Positions 33,173-42,376 of a DNA stretch of 64,000 bases are shown piece after piece. The position numbers and the translations under genes were made by a program. Source of the DNA: Pleurostoma richardsiae (lineage: Eukaryota; Ascomycota; Sordariomycetes; Calosphaeriales; Pleurostomataceae); assembly GCA_030052745.1 (NCBI GenBank), contig JANBVO010000010.1, forward strand, positions 248,001 to 312,000, written 5' to 3'. The notes beneath the pieces are model-generated. The model had not been told where the DNA came from and did no database searches. It saw only the letters and a program-made list of their open reading frames with translations. Within the stretch, counting starts at the first letter, position 1, and each line of letters starts with the position of its first letter.

Positions 33173-34501
33173 CTATGTTTCGTCGAGGTAGTGAGCGCCC
33201 GGAAACCCCATGCCCTCGGCCAGCCTTTTTCTACCCTCGTTAAACCATGCTGCTTGCTTACGCGTCATCCACACATCTTCGGTCTTGTGTAAGGGCAGCT
33301 CGAAATCCAGTATCTCTTTAGCCACAAACAAGGACCGGCCTATGCTTGTCAATCAGTCCAAGTCTCCCACATCGTTTTCCTAATGGTACGTACCGTTCAA
33401 GCTTGGATCTGCGCCAGCCATACAGAGAGCCTGTGCGACTTCTCTGCTAGTATTCTTCGGCAAATCTCCCCATATCTTGGTTACTTCCGAACTGAATTCG
33501 GTTTCTTGAAGACTTTAGCTCTTTTCTGGTAATGTAATAACATCGAAGCTTTACCTACCGGTCATCCATGGTGCAACCATATTGATCCGGACATTCTGAG
33601 CCTTCATCATAGGTGCAGTAGAACGCACGAGTCCAAGCACCTGTAGAGCTATAGTCACAGTCCATTCCGACATTCATGGCTTCAGACTTACTGCATGTTT
33701 GGTTGCACCGTACCGAACGATTGGTGGTGACGCGAAATACCTTGTGAACAGAACTTAGCGCATAGCTGAGCAGAGACTGGGGATACTCACGAAGCGGCTG
33801 ATCCTGTGATGACCAAAGCACCGCCTGGTGTTGGATTCTTCGCGAAGTAATGAAGAGCAAGTTTCGTTGCTGACCGGGTCGGAATTAGACAGCATTTGTG
33901 TAAGTGAGAACAGTAAGCTGACCTCGCAGAACACCATTCAAATTGACATCAACGATACGAAAATCAGGCTCAGCCAGCTCCCCATGTTCATCCAATTCGT
34001 CTTGGAAAAGAAATGGCTCTCGTTCCGGCATCCCTGCATTCGCCAAAACCACGTCAATTGTGCCGTATTTCTCATATGCCGCGGCGAATAGGGATCTTAG
34101 TGATGCCCAGTCCGTGACATCTGTTCTCTGGAAAAGGCCAGCCCTAGATATTTATAATGAGTATGGTGATATTGCTCAATAGGTTTGGCTTCATACGGAC
34201 CCTTGGATAGCTTGTAGCAAAGTCCTTCCACCTTCAACGTCCAAATCGCCAATCACGACATTGGCTCCATGCTCTATCACCTTCAAGTTAGATACGCATC
34301 TCTCATCATGCAGGGATAGTAAATGAGAGATTACCATGAAGCAGCAACGCGGCGGCTTTTCCAATCCCATTCGCGCCGCCTTTGGCTGGTTAGTTCTGTG
34401 TTGGCCCCTGTCACTTCTAGAGTTGTGAGCTTACCGGTCACAATGACGGTTTTACCGCTAAGATTAGCGAGGATCTCTTCTTTTACCTCGATCTTTGCCA
34501 T
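33173..34501 (-). CDS. SDR of the cluster subfamily, copy 3
   Basis: Short-chain dehydrogenase with more introns than copies 1 and 2. Exon 1 reads MAKIEVKEEILANLSGKTVI and ends inside the cofactor loop; the next exon completes TGGANGIGKAAALLL. Then EHGANVVIGDLDVEGGRTL, a TDVTDW region, VVLANAGMPEREPFLFQ, DVNLNGVL, LVITGSAAS, VRYGATKHAV (catalytic Tyr/Lys), NMVAPWMT and a C-terminus with GRSLFVAKEILDFELPL, ending AHYLDET with TAG at 33173. Total about 300 residues. It is the most diverged of the three SDR paralogues but has the same C-terminal layout. It is the rightmost gene that I assign to the aromatic cluster. Confidence 0.83.
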
Positions 34502-35456
34502 GGCTTCGATAGACGTGCATCCGCTTGCTTCGTGCTCATGAGCGGGGGTGAAGATACTCCTTAGTTAGTCTTTAAATTCCTCTCGGCGTCTCGGCAGAAC
34601 GCGTGGGGCTTGCCCTTCCCAGTTGAGCTGTTTCATACCCCTCACTAACGCAATGGGAAAGGCCTCGTTATAAAAGCATCCTTTAGGCTGGCTCTCTGGT
34701 AAACGCTGTACACTATCCTCTGGTCGCGTTCAGGTGGCTTTCTAGGTGCTTCCCCTATTGTAAACGGGGTCGATTGTCGACATTGAGGAGGGACGAATGG
34801 AGGCGACCTCTCTGGATTGATGCCGTATCTACAAGCTCTCTCCTAATTTGCCGCTTCTTATCACACATCTTACACCGTTTCCGATGGATTGATTCCTCTG
34901 TTTCTTGTCCATGCGCAGCTAGGTTCACGATCTATTTCACGCACCTCAGATCCGAGGATGGTTGAGTTCCGAAATGATTCAAGAATGCGGTCGCAACTAG
35001 GATTATGAAGGCATCGGGAGACCTAGCAGGCTAGCATATGGAGGTTAGTGCCTAAAGGGCGGCATGAACGCGCCACCGTTTGTCGCGATAATGGGGACGT
35101 CACGATATCCTGGTTCGGGCCGCCACGCCGGGCTCGTGTCCCATGTTCCACATCTGTCAGCGCGGGGAACCAGCCTCCGAGGGTTCTAAAGGAGCCATAG
35201 CCCAGACCTCCCGCCGGGCGAGTAGCATTCCCTAGAGCAATGCTCGACAAATTCCGCCAATTGAACCGGGGCTAGTTGTCATTAGCAGAAACCGTCAACC
35301 GTGCCCTGGATCAATTGAAAGGATGTCATGGAGAAATCAGGTTGTGTATAGAATTGCGGTGGAGCTATTATCCGTACAATGTGATAAATAGATCGTTGCT
35401 TGGTTCATCTAAGTAGCTCTCTGCCTTCTAGACCAGCTCCCTGGAGAATCATTGCA
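34502..35456. other. intergenic spacer at the right edge of the cluster
   Basis: About 950 bp between divergent genes (SDR copy 3 and the CBM1 esterase). It should hold two promoters. No repeats or coding remnants recognised. Confidence 0.45.
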
Positions 35457-36811
35457 ATGGTACTAATCGTCATGGCATCACTCGCTACGACTATCGTGTT
35501 TGCTTTGCTTACATCCCGGGCTCGTGCCGAGTCCCAAGTACCCCTGTGGGGCCAGTGCGGTGGAATAGGGTATACAGGATCAACAGACTGCACGACCAGT
35601 GCCATCTGCACTTCCTATAACCCATACTACTGTAAGCCTGATCATGCTATGGTAGTTCTTTACTACGGCGCTTGTCTGGGCCATCATACCTGACGCCTTC
35701 TGATCCCCATCCAAGTTCAATGCATACCGGGAATCACGATCCCAACCTCCTCGGTCCCCAACAAGCCTTCGTCAACTATCACGTCGGTGACATTGACTAC
35801 GCTGAGCACAACCACAACCTCGAAGTCATCATCATTCCCTTCCAGCACCTCCTCCGCACCTGGAAGCGTCATAACCGGTACCAAGTACCTCATCACCTTG
35901 TACGCACCATCATATTGCAGCTTGTGAGCTTGAACTCACGTACACGTACCTAGCGGAGACTCTTACTCCCAGACCGGCTTTGATGTCACCAGCACCAAGC
36001 CCTCAGCCGCCAACCCTCTCGGTAATCCCACCCTCCCAGGCTGGACCGCCAGCGGCGGCCTTAACTGGGTCGGCTTTCTGGTATCGCAACTCAACACATC
36101 CCTGACTCTATCGTATAACTTCGCGTATGGCGGGGCCACAACGGATGCCAGCCTTGTGCAGCCGTACACTTCGACAGTGCTCAGTTTCGTCGACCAGGTC
36201 AGTCAGTTCAGCAGCAGCATCGCCTCGCACCCCTCATATGCACCGTGGACGGCGGCGAACACGCTCGTGGGCGTGTGGATGGGTGTTAACGACGTGGGAA
36301 ACTCGTATTGGCTGGCCAACGAGACGACGCTCCTTGGTCAGATCATGGATCGGTACTTCGAGCAGTTGCAGATCCTCTATGATGCTGGTGCCAGGGACTT
36401 TGTGTTGCTCTCTGTACCTCGTAAGTGACGGCGGCGTTGACTATAAGAGTATTAAAGACTGTAATTAACTATTTCTCTCCAGCAATCACCAAGACACCTA
36501 TGATGGTCCAGCAGTCGGCAGACGCGAGGGCAACCGAGGACAAGGTCATCGCGCAATACAACGCCTTGTTAGCGGCCAGGCTGGCATCTTTTAGCTCGGC
36601 GAACAGCGGCGTCACCGGCAAGGTAGTGGACACATCGGTGCCGTTCAACACGGCCATTGCCAACCCTACAGCTTATGGAGCTCCAGATGCGACCTGCTAT
36701 AACTCAGATGGCACGTCGTGTCTTTGGTTCAATGACTACCACCCTGGCATCGCAATAAACAAGCTAGTTGCGCAGGCGGTTGCTGATGCTTGGAAAGGCA
36801 GCTTCTTCTGA
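35457..36811 (+). CDS. secreted GDSL/CE16-type acetylesterase with N-terminal CBM1
   Basis: Extracellular carbohydrate esterase. Four exons: 35457-35631, 35716-35899, 35954-36420 and 36483-36811. It starts with a signal peptide, [18 protein letters not shown], cleaved near RARAES. A CBM1 cellulose-binding module follows, [15 protein letters not shown] to YNPYYFQCIPG, with four cysteines and aromatic surface residues; its last part is completed only after the first intron. A Ser/Thr-rich linker leads to the catalytic domain: GDSYSQTGF (nucleophile Ser), [10 protein letters not shown] (block with Gly), [10 protein letters not shown] (Asn) and FNDYHPG (Asp/His). This matches fungal CE16 acetylesterases, which remove acetyl groups from xylo-oligosaccharides. 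About 385 residues. It fits a plant-biomass lifestyle and is probably not part of the aromatic pathway. Confidence 0.9.
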
Positions 36812-37525
36812 AGCAGATTGAATGAAGCCTAAAAGCGCCTCTAGTATGTCTAGGTAGCAAATCCACGCGTCTTCCACTGCAACTATTAGCAGAATCTACA
36901 TTCTGCCATGAGTGAAAGTCTGCGTGTCAACGGCCCAGAGGTTAATCACTCCAGTTCATTGTTGTAACCTGCATATCCAAAACAATGACATCACGAATTT
37001 AGAGGCCATCCGACTGAAACTCGGAATGGAACTTACGCAGAACCAATTAGAGCACATGATCATGTTAATCAACATCTAAAACGCTGGAATAGAAGAAGTT
37101 AAAAGGCGTCTTTTCATCGGATAATAACAGCAGCGCGTGATTGCTTGCCGGGCCTGTCAGGCAGATACATGGGACTGCGCCAAATTTAGGCGACATTCGG
37201 AGTACTCACACGTGACTTGAAACTTAGCCCGACTTCTGGTGCGTCCCCGCCAATCGGATTTTCGCTCTCTTCAATCCTCCCTCCCCCGATCGACACCTCA
37301 TTACTTCAGCACCTTGCACGCTGGTATCAACAACACGGTGACAGCTAATCATCCCTACTCTTGAAGGACGTTGTTTATACGAGTTTTCTTGCGCGTCTAC
37401 CTGGCTGAGCGCCGAAGGCGCCCTGACGCTACCCGCACGCAGCCATCGGCGACGAAGGCACAGTGAGAGCACCCATCCTCTGGCGCCGAAGGAGATTCCA
37501 CTAAGCAGAATAGCACACTGCAAAG
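36812..37525. other. intergenic spacer
   Basis: About 710 bp between the esterase and MED18, both rightward, presumably including the MED18 promoter. No feature recognised. Confidence 0.45.
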
Positions 37526-38362
37526 ATGCACGAGCTCTTCCTCACTGGAGTCGTCAGGGATGATGACCTCGAGATGGCCAGGGCCGTCCTGCAGGGCTTC
37601 TGCGCCATGAACTCGTGGCAAAGCACCCACCGCGTTCTCTTCTTCCGCGGCCCTCCCCAGCCCAAAGGCCTACCCAAGAGCGAGGCCATCCCCAAGCTCC
37701 CCCAGACCCAGGCTCTCTGGCGAGACCTTCACCAGAATCTTGCCCGCCAGTCGTACGTGCTACAGCTCCGCTACGAGGTCTTCCGCGACAGGGACTTCGG
37801 CGGCGACGCGATGCAGACAGACGCCAAGCCGGCCACCCTCGACCACACGCCCGGTACTCTGCGCTGGACAGATATCCCGGACCCTACGGGCAACCGGCCG
37901 GTGACCCAGCGCAAGAAGGTCGACATCCCAGACCAGCGCAACCTGATACGGGTCGTCCAGGACAACGGCCACGTATTCAAGAGCGAGGCCATCGAGGAGT
38001 CTCACACCTACTTCCGTGATAACCTCGAGTTTACCATCTTGCGCTACCACAGTCTCCCGCAGGATCAGCAGTCTTCCGGAGCTCCGGCTCCGCGCTCCTC
38101 CCTCCCACCGTGGGACACCCTGGCGACCCAGGACCCAGCGGGCAAGTGGCTGCTTCTCGTGCGCGCGCATGTGGCGGAGGACACGTCGCCCGAGAAGATG
38201 CAGAAAGCCCATGACGAGCTGACGGCTGTGCGCGATGAACTGCTAGGCGTCTTTGAGTTCCGGATTCTCGATCGCCGCGTGCACGACACACGCATTGCTC
38301 AGCAGCAGAATAACATGCCTGCCGCGCTGCCGCAGAAGATACAGGTTGGGGGCCGACAGTAG
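37526..38362 (+). CDS. MED18: Mediator complex subunit 18
   Basis: Head-module subunit of the RNA polymerase II Mediator (yeast Srb5), nuclear, pairing with MED20. Single exon, 278 residues. The N-terminus MHELFLTGVVRDDDLEMARA followed by LQGFCAMNSWQSTHRVLFFR and GPPQPKGLP is the characteristic fungal Med18 start. Further family regions are YVLQLRYEVFRDRDFG, FKSEAIEESHTYFRDNLEFT and WLLLVRAHVAEDTSPEKMQ (the lipocalin-like barrel strands). It ends QKIQVGGRQ with TAG. As a conserved housekeeping gene it likely marks the end of the accessory region on its left. Confidence 0.88.
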   Translation: MHELFLTGVVRDDDLEMARAVLQGFCAMNSWQSTHRVLFFRGPPQPKGLPKSEAIPKLPQTQALWRDLHQNLARQSYVLQLRYEVFRDRDFGGDAMQTDAKPATLDHTPGTLRWTDIPDPTGNRPVTQRKKVDIPDQRNLIRVVQDNGHVFKSEAIEESHTYFRDNLEFTILRYHSLPQDQQSSGAPAPRSSLPPWDTLATQDPAGKWLLLVRAHVAEDTSPEKMQKAHDELTAVRDELLGVFEFRILDRRVHDTRIAQQQNNMPAALPQKIQVGGRQ

Positions 38363-38925
38363 GACGGTGCGGCTCCTGAGACGGCGGCGGGGGGTTGCAG
38401 AGTCAAAGTTGACGAGGCAGGCCAGGAAGGCGATGGCAGTCATAATACAGATCTCAGTGTAGGACGCAGCGGGGAAGCCTCGGTTACTTCGTCGGAGGCT
38501 TGTGGAGTAGAGGAAGAAGAGTCACTTGTGGACCGGGTGCCCGAGCAATGCAAGCCGACTTGACTTGTGTGTCCGAGTCCCCTCACACCAGCGCTCGTCC
38601 TCAGAAGTAGACGACACGAGATCAAGGTGCGCTCCTCGGAACTGTTCAAGATCGTGGGGCTACTCTACGTCTGGAGAGTCACAGCAAACATACCGCACCA
38701 CTATCCCCGCTATTGTCATCAACCAGCCCCTGCTGCTAGGATGCATATTATCGTGCCGAGGCTCTTGGGACATATGAACAAAACGAATCTCGACAGAGAC
38801 GCTGCGGTATGGTTCTTGATGCACGCGAGCTCGCTGGGACGCGCGTTTCGAAGACAGTGACTCCGACAACCGACGATCGATTGACGGAAGAAAAGCACTC
38901 AGTCAGTCCTAAGGCGCCTCTCGTA
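38363..38925. other. spacer between convergent genes
   Basis: About 560 bp between MED18 and the L-lactate dehydrogenase. Reading frames present are short and without motifs. Confidence 0.45.
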
Positions 38926-39943
38926 CTATGTTACTGTATCAAGGACTAATTTGATGCTTTCGGCCGACTTTCTCAATTCGGCTTCTTCCTCCGCATTCAA
39001 TAGCAGCGTGAATGTATGAAATCCGCCGAGCCGAGTGACCTTCGAAGGCACGCTCAGTGCCACGCCGTCGACCCCAGCATAATTGCCCACCATAGATACC
39101 GTAAGCAGGGTGTCTTCATCTCGCAGGATGGTCTCAACGATGCGCACCAACGCTGTCGCCACTCCGTAGTTCGTCCATCCCTTTCGCTTGATGATCTCGT
39201 ACGCAGCGTTCCTCGTCGCCATAAAGCATGCCACCATAGCCTCCCGATTGTATTCGATGCCGGACTGCTGGCAATAATCCCGAAGACGCATGCCAGAAAT
39301 GCTGGCTAGAGACCAGACGGGGAGCTCAGTGTCTCCGTGTTCACCGATTATGTCGGCGTGAATGCTTTCAGGGTTCACTCTGTAGTACTTTCCGATCTCA
39401 AACCGAAGGCGAGCGGTATCCAGTGTTGTCCCTGATCCTAATACCCGATGGACGGGAAACCCAGACAGCTTCCACGTAACGTAGGTGAGCACGTCAACCG
39501 GGTTGGTGGCGACCACAAGAATGGCGTCTGTCCCGTAACGAGCAATCTGTGGGACCATGTCGCGAAAGATCGCGACATTCGATTTCACAAGGTCCATGCG
39601 CGTCTGCCCCGGCTTCTGATTGAGACCTGCAGCAATGATCACAATAGATGCGCCCGCGCAGTCTCCGTACTCCCCTGACCTGATGTGGGTTGGGTGTGAG
39701 GACGGTGCGGCATGGCTCAAGTCCATCGCCTCTCCCTCGGCCTTCGCCTTGTTCACATCTATCAAGACGATTTCGGCCGCCAATCCAGTAAGAAGAAGAC
39801 CGTATGCGGTGGATGAGCCTACGTTTCCCGTCCCTACCACTGCAATTTTCACCGCCTTAAGTACGCATTAGGGCCGTTGACATTCGCAGAAGCAAGTTGC
39901 GTACCTTGGCGTATTTTTGAGGATTTTTCTGTGCACTACCCAT
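38926..39943 (-). CDS. L-lactate dehydrogenase
   Basis: NAD-dependent L-lactate dehydrogenase, interconverting pyruvate and L-lactate in the cytosol. A short first exon, MGSAQKNPQKYAK (start ATG at 39941-39943), is joined across a 49-nt intron to AVKIAVVGTGNVGSSTAYGL, the NAD loop. Active-site marks: IIAAGLNQKPGQTRMDLVKS (catalytic Arg), VVATNPVDVLTY (Asn), SGTTLDTARLRF (substrate-binding Arg and Asp) and IIGEHGDTELPVWS (catalytic His). The glutamine in NQKPGQTR is at the place that separates lactate from malate dehydrogenases and supports lactate. Length is about 322 residues. It is divergent from D-lactate dehydrogenase, with pyruvate decarboxylase just beyond. Confidence 0.9.
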
Positions 39944-40517
39944 GTTATAAGACAATTTCAGGGAGCCTGTCCCAGAATTTGAAGTTATGTTGTAGTCAAT
40001 CTTCCATCCGAAGCCCTCAGATCATGGACAGTGGCTTCTTAAACAGGGCTCGACTCGGTGTTTCGGCGATGCTGCCCGAAGGGCCGGAGTCCTCTCCGGG
40101 CACAAGCAACCTATCCATTGGCATGAATCAGGAACGTGTAATACTAAAGTGACATGGTTCCATCATATGATCGCGTAATATCAAGACGTCAGGATGGCAT
40201 AATATCTCGGGAACACGATCATATCACGGTGACATATGGCATCGTAACAGAATAGTCCAGACGTATGTCTTCCTTATCCATGTTCAACTTACACGATTCC
40301 ATCTTCAGCCATTACAACTTACTTTCACCGATGAGTCAACGCAGTTTTTCATGATGTGCTGAAATTTGCATAGCCCAAACTGTATTAGGATCTGTTGATG
40401 AGCGTAGCTACTATGATATAAGAACAGCTGTCTTGAATATGAACTTTTTCATGAAAGAAATCCGTGGCACATTGTTTCAGTCATTCTATCCACCTTACGA
40501 CGAGCAGCACGGCAAAC
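39944..40517. promoter_or_regulatory. divergent promoter of the two lactate dehydrogenases
   Basis: A 570-bp spacer shared by the L-LDH (leftward) and D-LDH (rightward) genes. It is AT-richer than the flanking coding DNA. I see no defined operator. Confidence 0.45.
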
Positions 40518-41516
40518 ATGAAGATTATCGTTTTTAGCACTCACCACTACGATAGGGCCTCACTCGAGAGAGTCAATAAGGAACAAGGCTTCAACTTCGA
40601 CCTGGTCTTCCACGACACATCTCTGAATCGGCAAACCGTCGTGCTTGCAAGTGGGTTCGATGCAGCTTGTGTCTTCGTCAACGACGAGGTTGACGAGACG
40701 GTCTTGCGCCAGCTTTCCGAGGGCGGGACAAAACTTGTGGTTCTACGCTGTGCTGGATTCAACAATGTCGACCGACAAGCTGCTGCAAAGCTTGGCGTCA
40801 CTGTCTTGCGAGTGCCTGCGTATTCACCATACTCTGTTGCAGAGTTCACAGTCGGATTGCTGCTAGCTCTCGATCGCAAGCTCTGCCGTGCCTGGCTTCG
40901 AATTCGGCTGGATAACTTCTCCCTCGATGGTCTTGTGGGCCACGACCTTCATGACAGGGTTGTGGGCGTCTTGGGCACGGGCCGCATCGGCAGCTTGGTC
41001 GCCAAAACGTTCAAACTCGGCTTTGGCTGCCGCGTGCTGGCGAGCGATGTCGTCCGGAACAAGGAGGTCGAGAGCTTTGGCGTCCCATATGTTGAGTTAG
41101 AGGAGCTATTCTCCAAGTCCGACGTCATCTGTCTTCACTGTCCCCTGACTCAAAAGACTCGCCACATTGTCAACGCAAAGACGTTGGCTCTCGTCAAACC
41201 AGGCATGCTTCTTATCAATACCAGCCGTGGTGGCTTGGTTGATACGTCAGAGCTTATCAAGGCTCTGGAGAATGGCACCGTCGGCGGATGTGCAATGGAT
41301 GTATACGAGGAAGAAGCTCGTCTCTTCTTTCAGGATCTGTCCAGTGCCATTGTCAGAGACGACATATTCCAGCGCCTGATCACGTTCCCAAACGTGTTAG
41401 TCACCGGTCATCAGGCGTTTTTTACTGAAGAAGCTCTCGGAGCTATTGCCCGGACGACTTTGCAGAATGCTGCCGCTTTTGCGGCCGGCAGGATAGATGA
41501 CAAGACACGTGTTTAG
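40518..41516 (+). CDS. D-lactate dehydrogenase (D-2-hydroxyacid dehydrogenase family)
   Basis: Intronless, 332 residues, NAD-dependent; converts pyruvate to D-lactate. The start MKIIVFSTHHYDRASLE is the first in-frame ATG and fits the family. Features: VLRCAGFNNVD, RVPAYSPYSVAEFTVGLLLA, the NAD loop VGVLGTGRIGS, HCPLTQKTRHIVN, the catalytic Arg in INTSRGGLVDTSEL, the Glu in DVYEEEARLFF, and the catalytic His in VTGHQAFFTEEAL. The DVYEEE and TGHQAFFT strings are those of bacterial LdhA-type enzymes rather than of glyoxylate or phosphoglycerate dehydrogenases. The lack of introns would fit either a fungal intronless gene or bacterial origin. Paired head to head with L-LDH. Confidence 0.9.
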   Translation: MKIIVFSTHHYDRASLERVNKEQGFNFDLVFHDTSLNRQTVVLASGFDAACVFVNDEVDETVLRQLSEGGTKLVVLRCAGFNNVDRQAAAKLGVTVLRVPAYSPYSVAEFTVGLLLALDRKLCRAWLRIRLDNFSLDGLVGHDLHDRVVGVLGTGRIGSLVAKTFKLGFGCRVLASDVVRNKEVESFGVPYVELEELFSKSDVICLHCPLTQKTRHIVNAKTLALVKPGMLLINTSRGGLVDTSELIKALENGTVGGCAMDVYEEEARLFFQDLSSAIVRDDIFQRLITFPNVLVTGHQAFFTEEALGAIARTTLQNAAAFAAGRIDDKTRV

Positions 41517-42376
41517 AATAGATATATGTCTCACAAAAACGTAATAGCTCTTCACGCAAATAAAAGCGGCTTTTTAGGCTGGATGGAAACCTCCCCGAAC
41601 TGTATGCTGGTGATCCGAAAACGTACAAGGTGTAGTTGTTGATGAATAAGGTATCCTCATGAGAAGAAACACCAGTCCACGCTTCGAATACGAGAATCAG
41701 TTGGTAAGTACTATGCAGTATGTCGCTGTACCCACTACCTTCCAGTAAGGGGTATTAGTTGAGTTGAAAAACCTTAACTTTTGGGTCCAAGCCCCAACCG
41801 AGGCTTCTAGATCTACAACATCCAGTCGTTGTGCATATGTAGCCAGTAAGAGTGTGCACCCCTGAGGCCACCAAAGAGTACGACTCTAAACATCAGCTCA
41901 TATGTAACTTCGATGATGACCCTCGCTCTCACCGATGAATCAGCCCCCAATCCAATCGGTGGAAATCATGAAAGTTGCGCCGGTCATGATGACGAGCTTC
42001 AGCATCGTCTCGTATACAGTATTCATGATAAGTCGATCTTCCAATCAAACTACTCACCATTTCAACGTGTAAGAGAGGTGTTATGATGTTGCGTGGTAGT
42101 TGTTGAACATCACTCTCGAACGTCGATGATGACTGGTTCGTTATCTGGCCATGGCTCACTTCTCCATCGAAGCGGCAGAGATCATGAAATCTGCTGTATG
42201 TGATGAACAGTAGACTTGAGTAGCACCACTTCAGTGGGCTCTTACGGAAGTGACTTAAAGTAGCTCTCGTAATCCCTATCCGCAGTCATCATTCCTAGAA
42301 CATTTCGATAGTCTATCCTATCCAACGCTCAACCGAGCGATTTACATCAGATTCAACATAGCCGGCAGACTCAACA
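41517..42376. other. intergenic spacer before pyruvate decarboxylase
   Basis: About 860 bp with no open frame of note; presumably the decarboxylase promoter. Short imperfect repeats around CATGAT/ATCATG occur, without clear meaning. Confidence 0.4.

Noticed and set aside
1-34501. Secondary-metabolite biosynthetic cluster
   Set aside because: There is no polyketide synthase, non-ribosomal peptide synthetase, terpene cyclase or prenyltransferase core in the window; the enzymes fit catabolism better.
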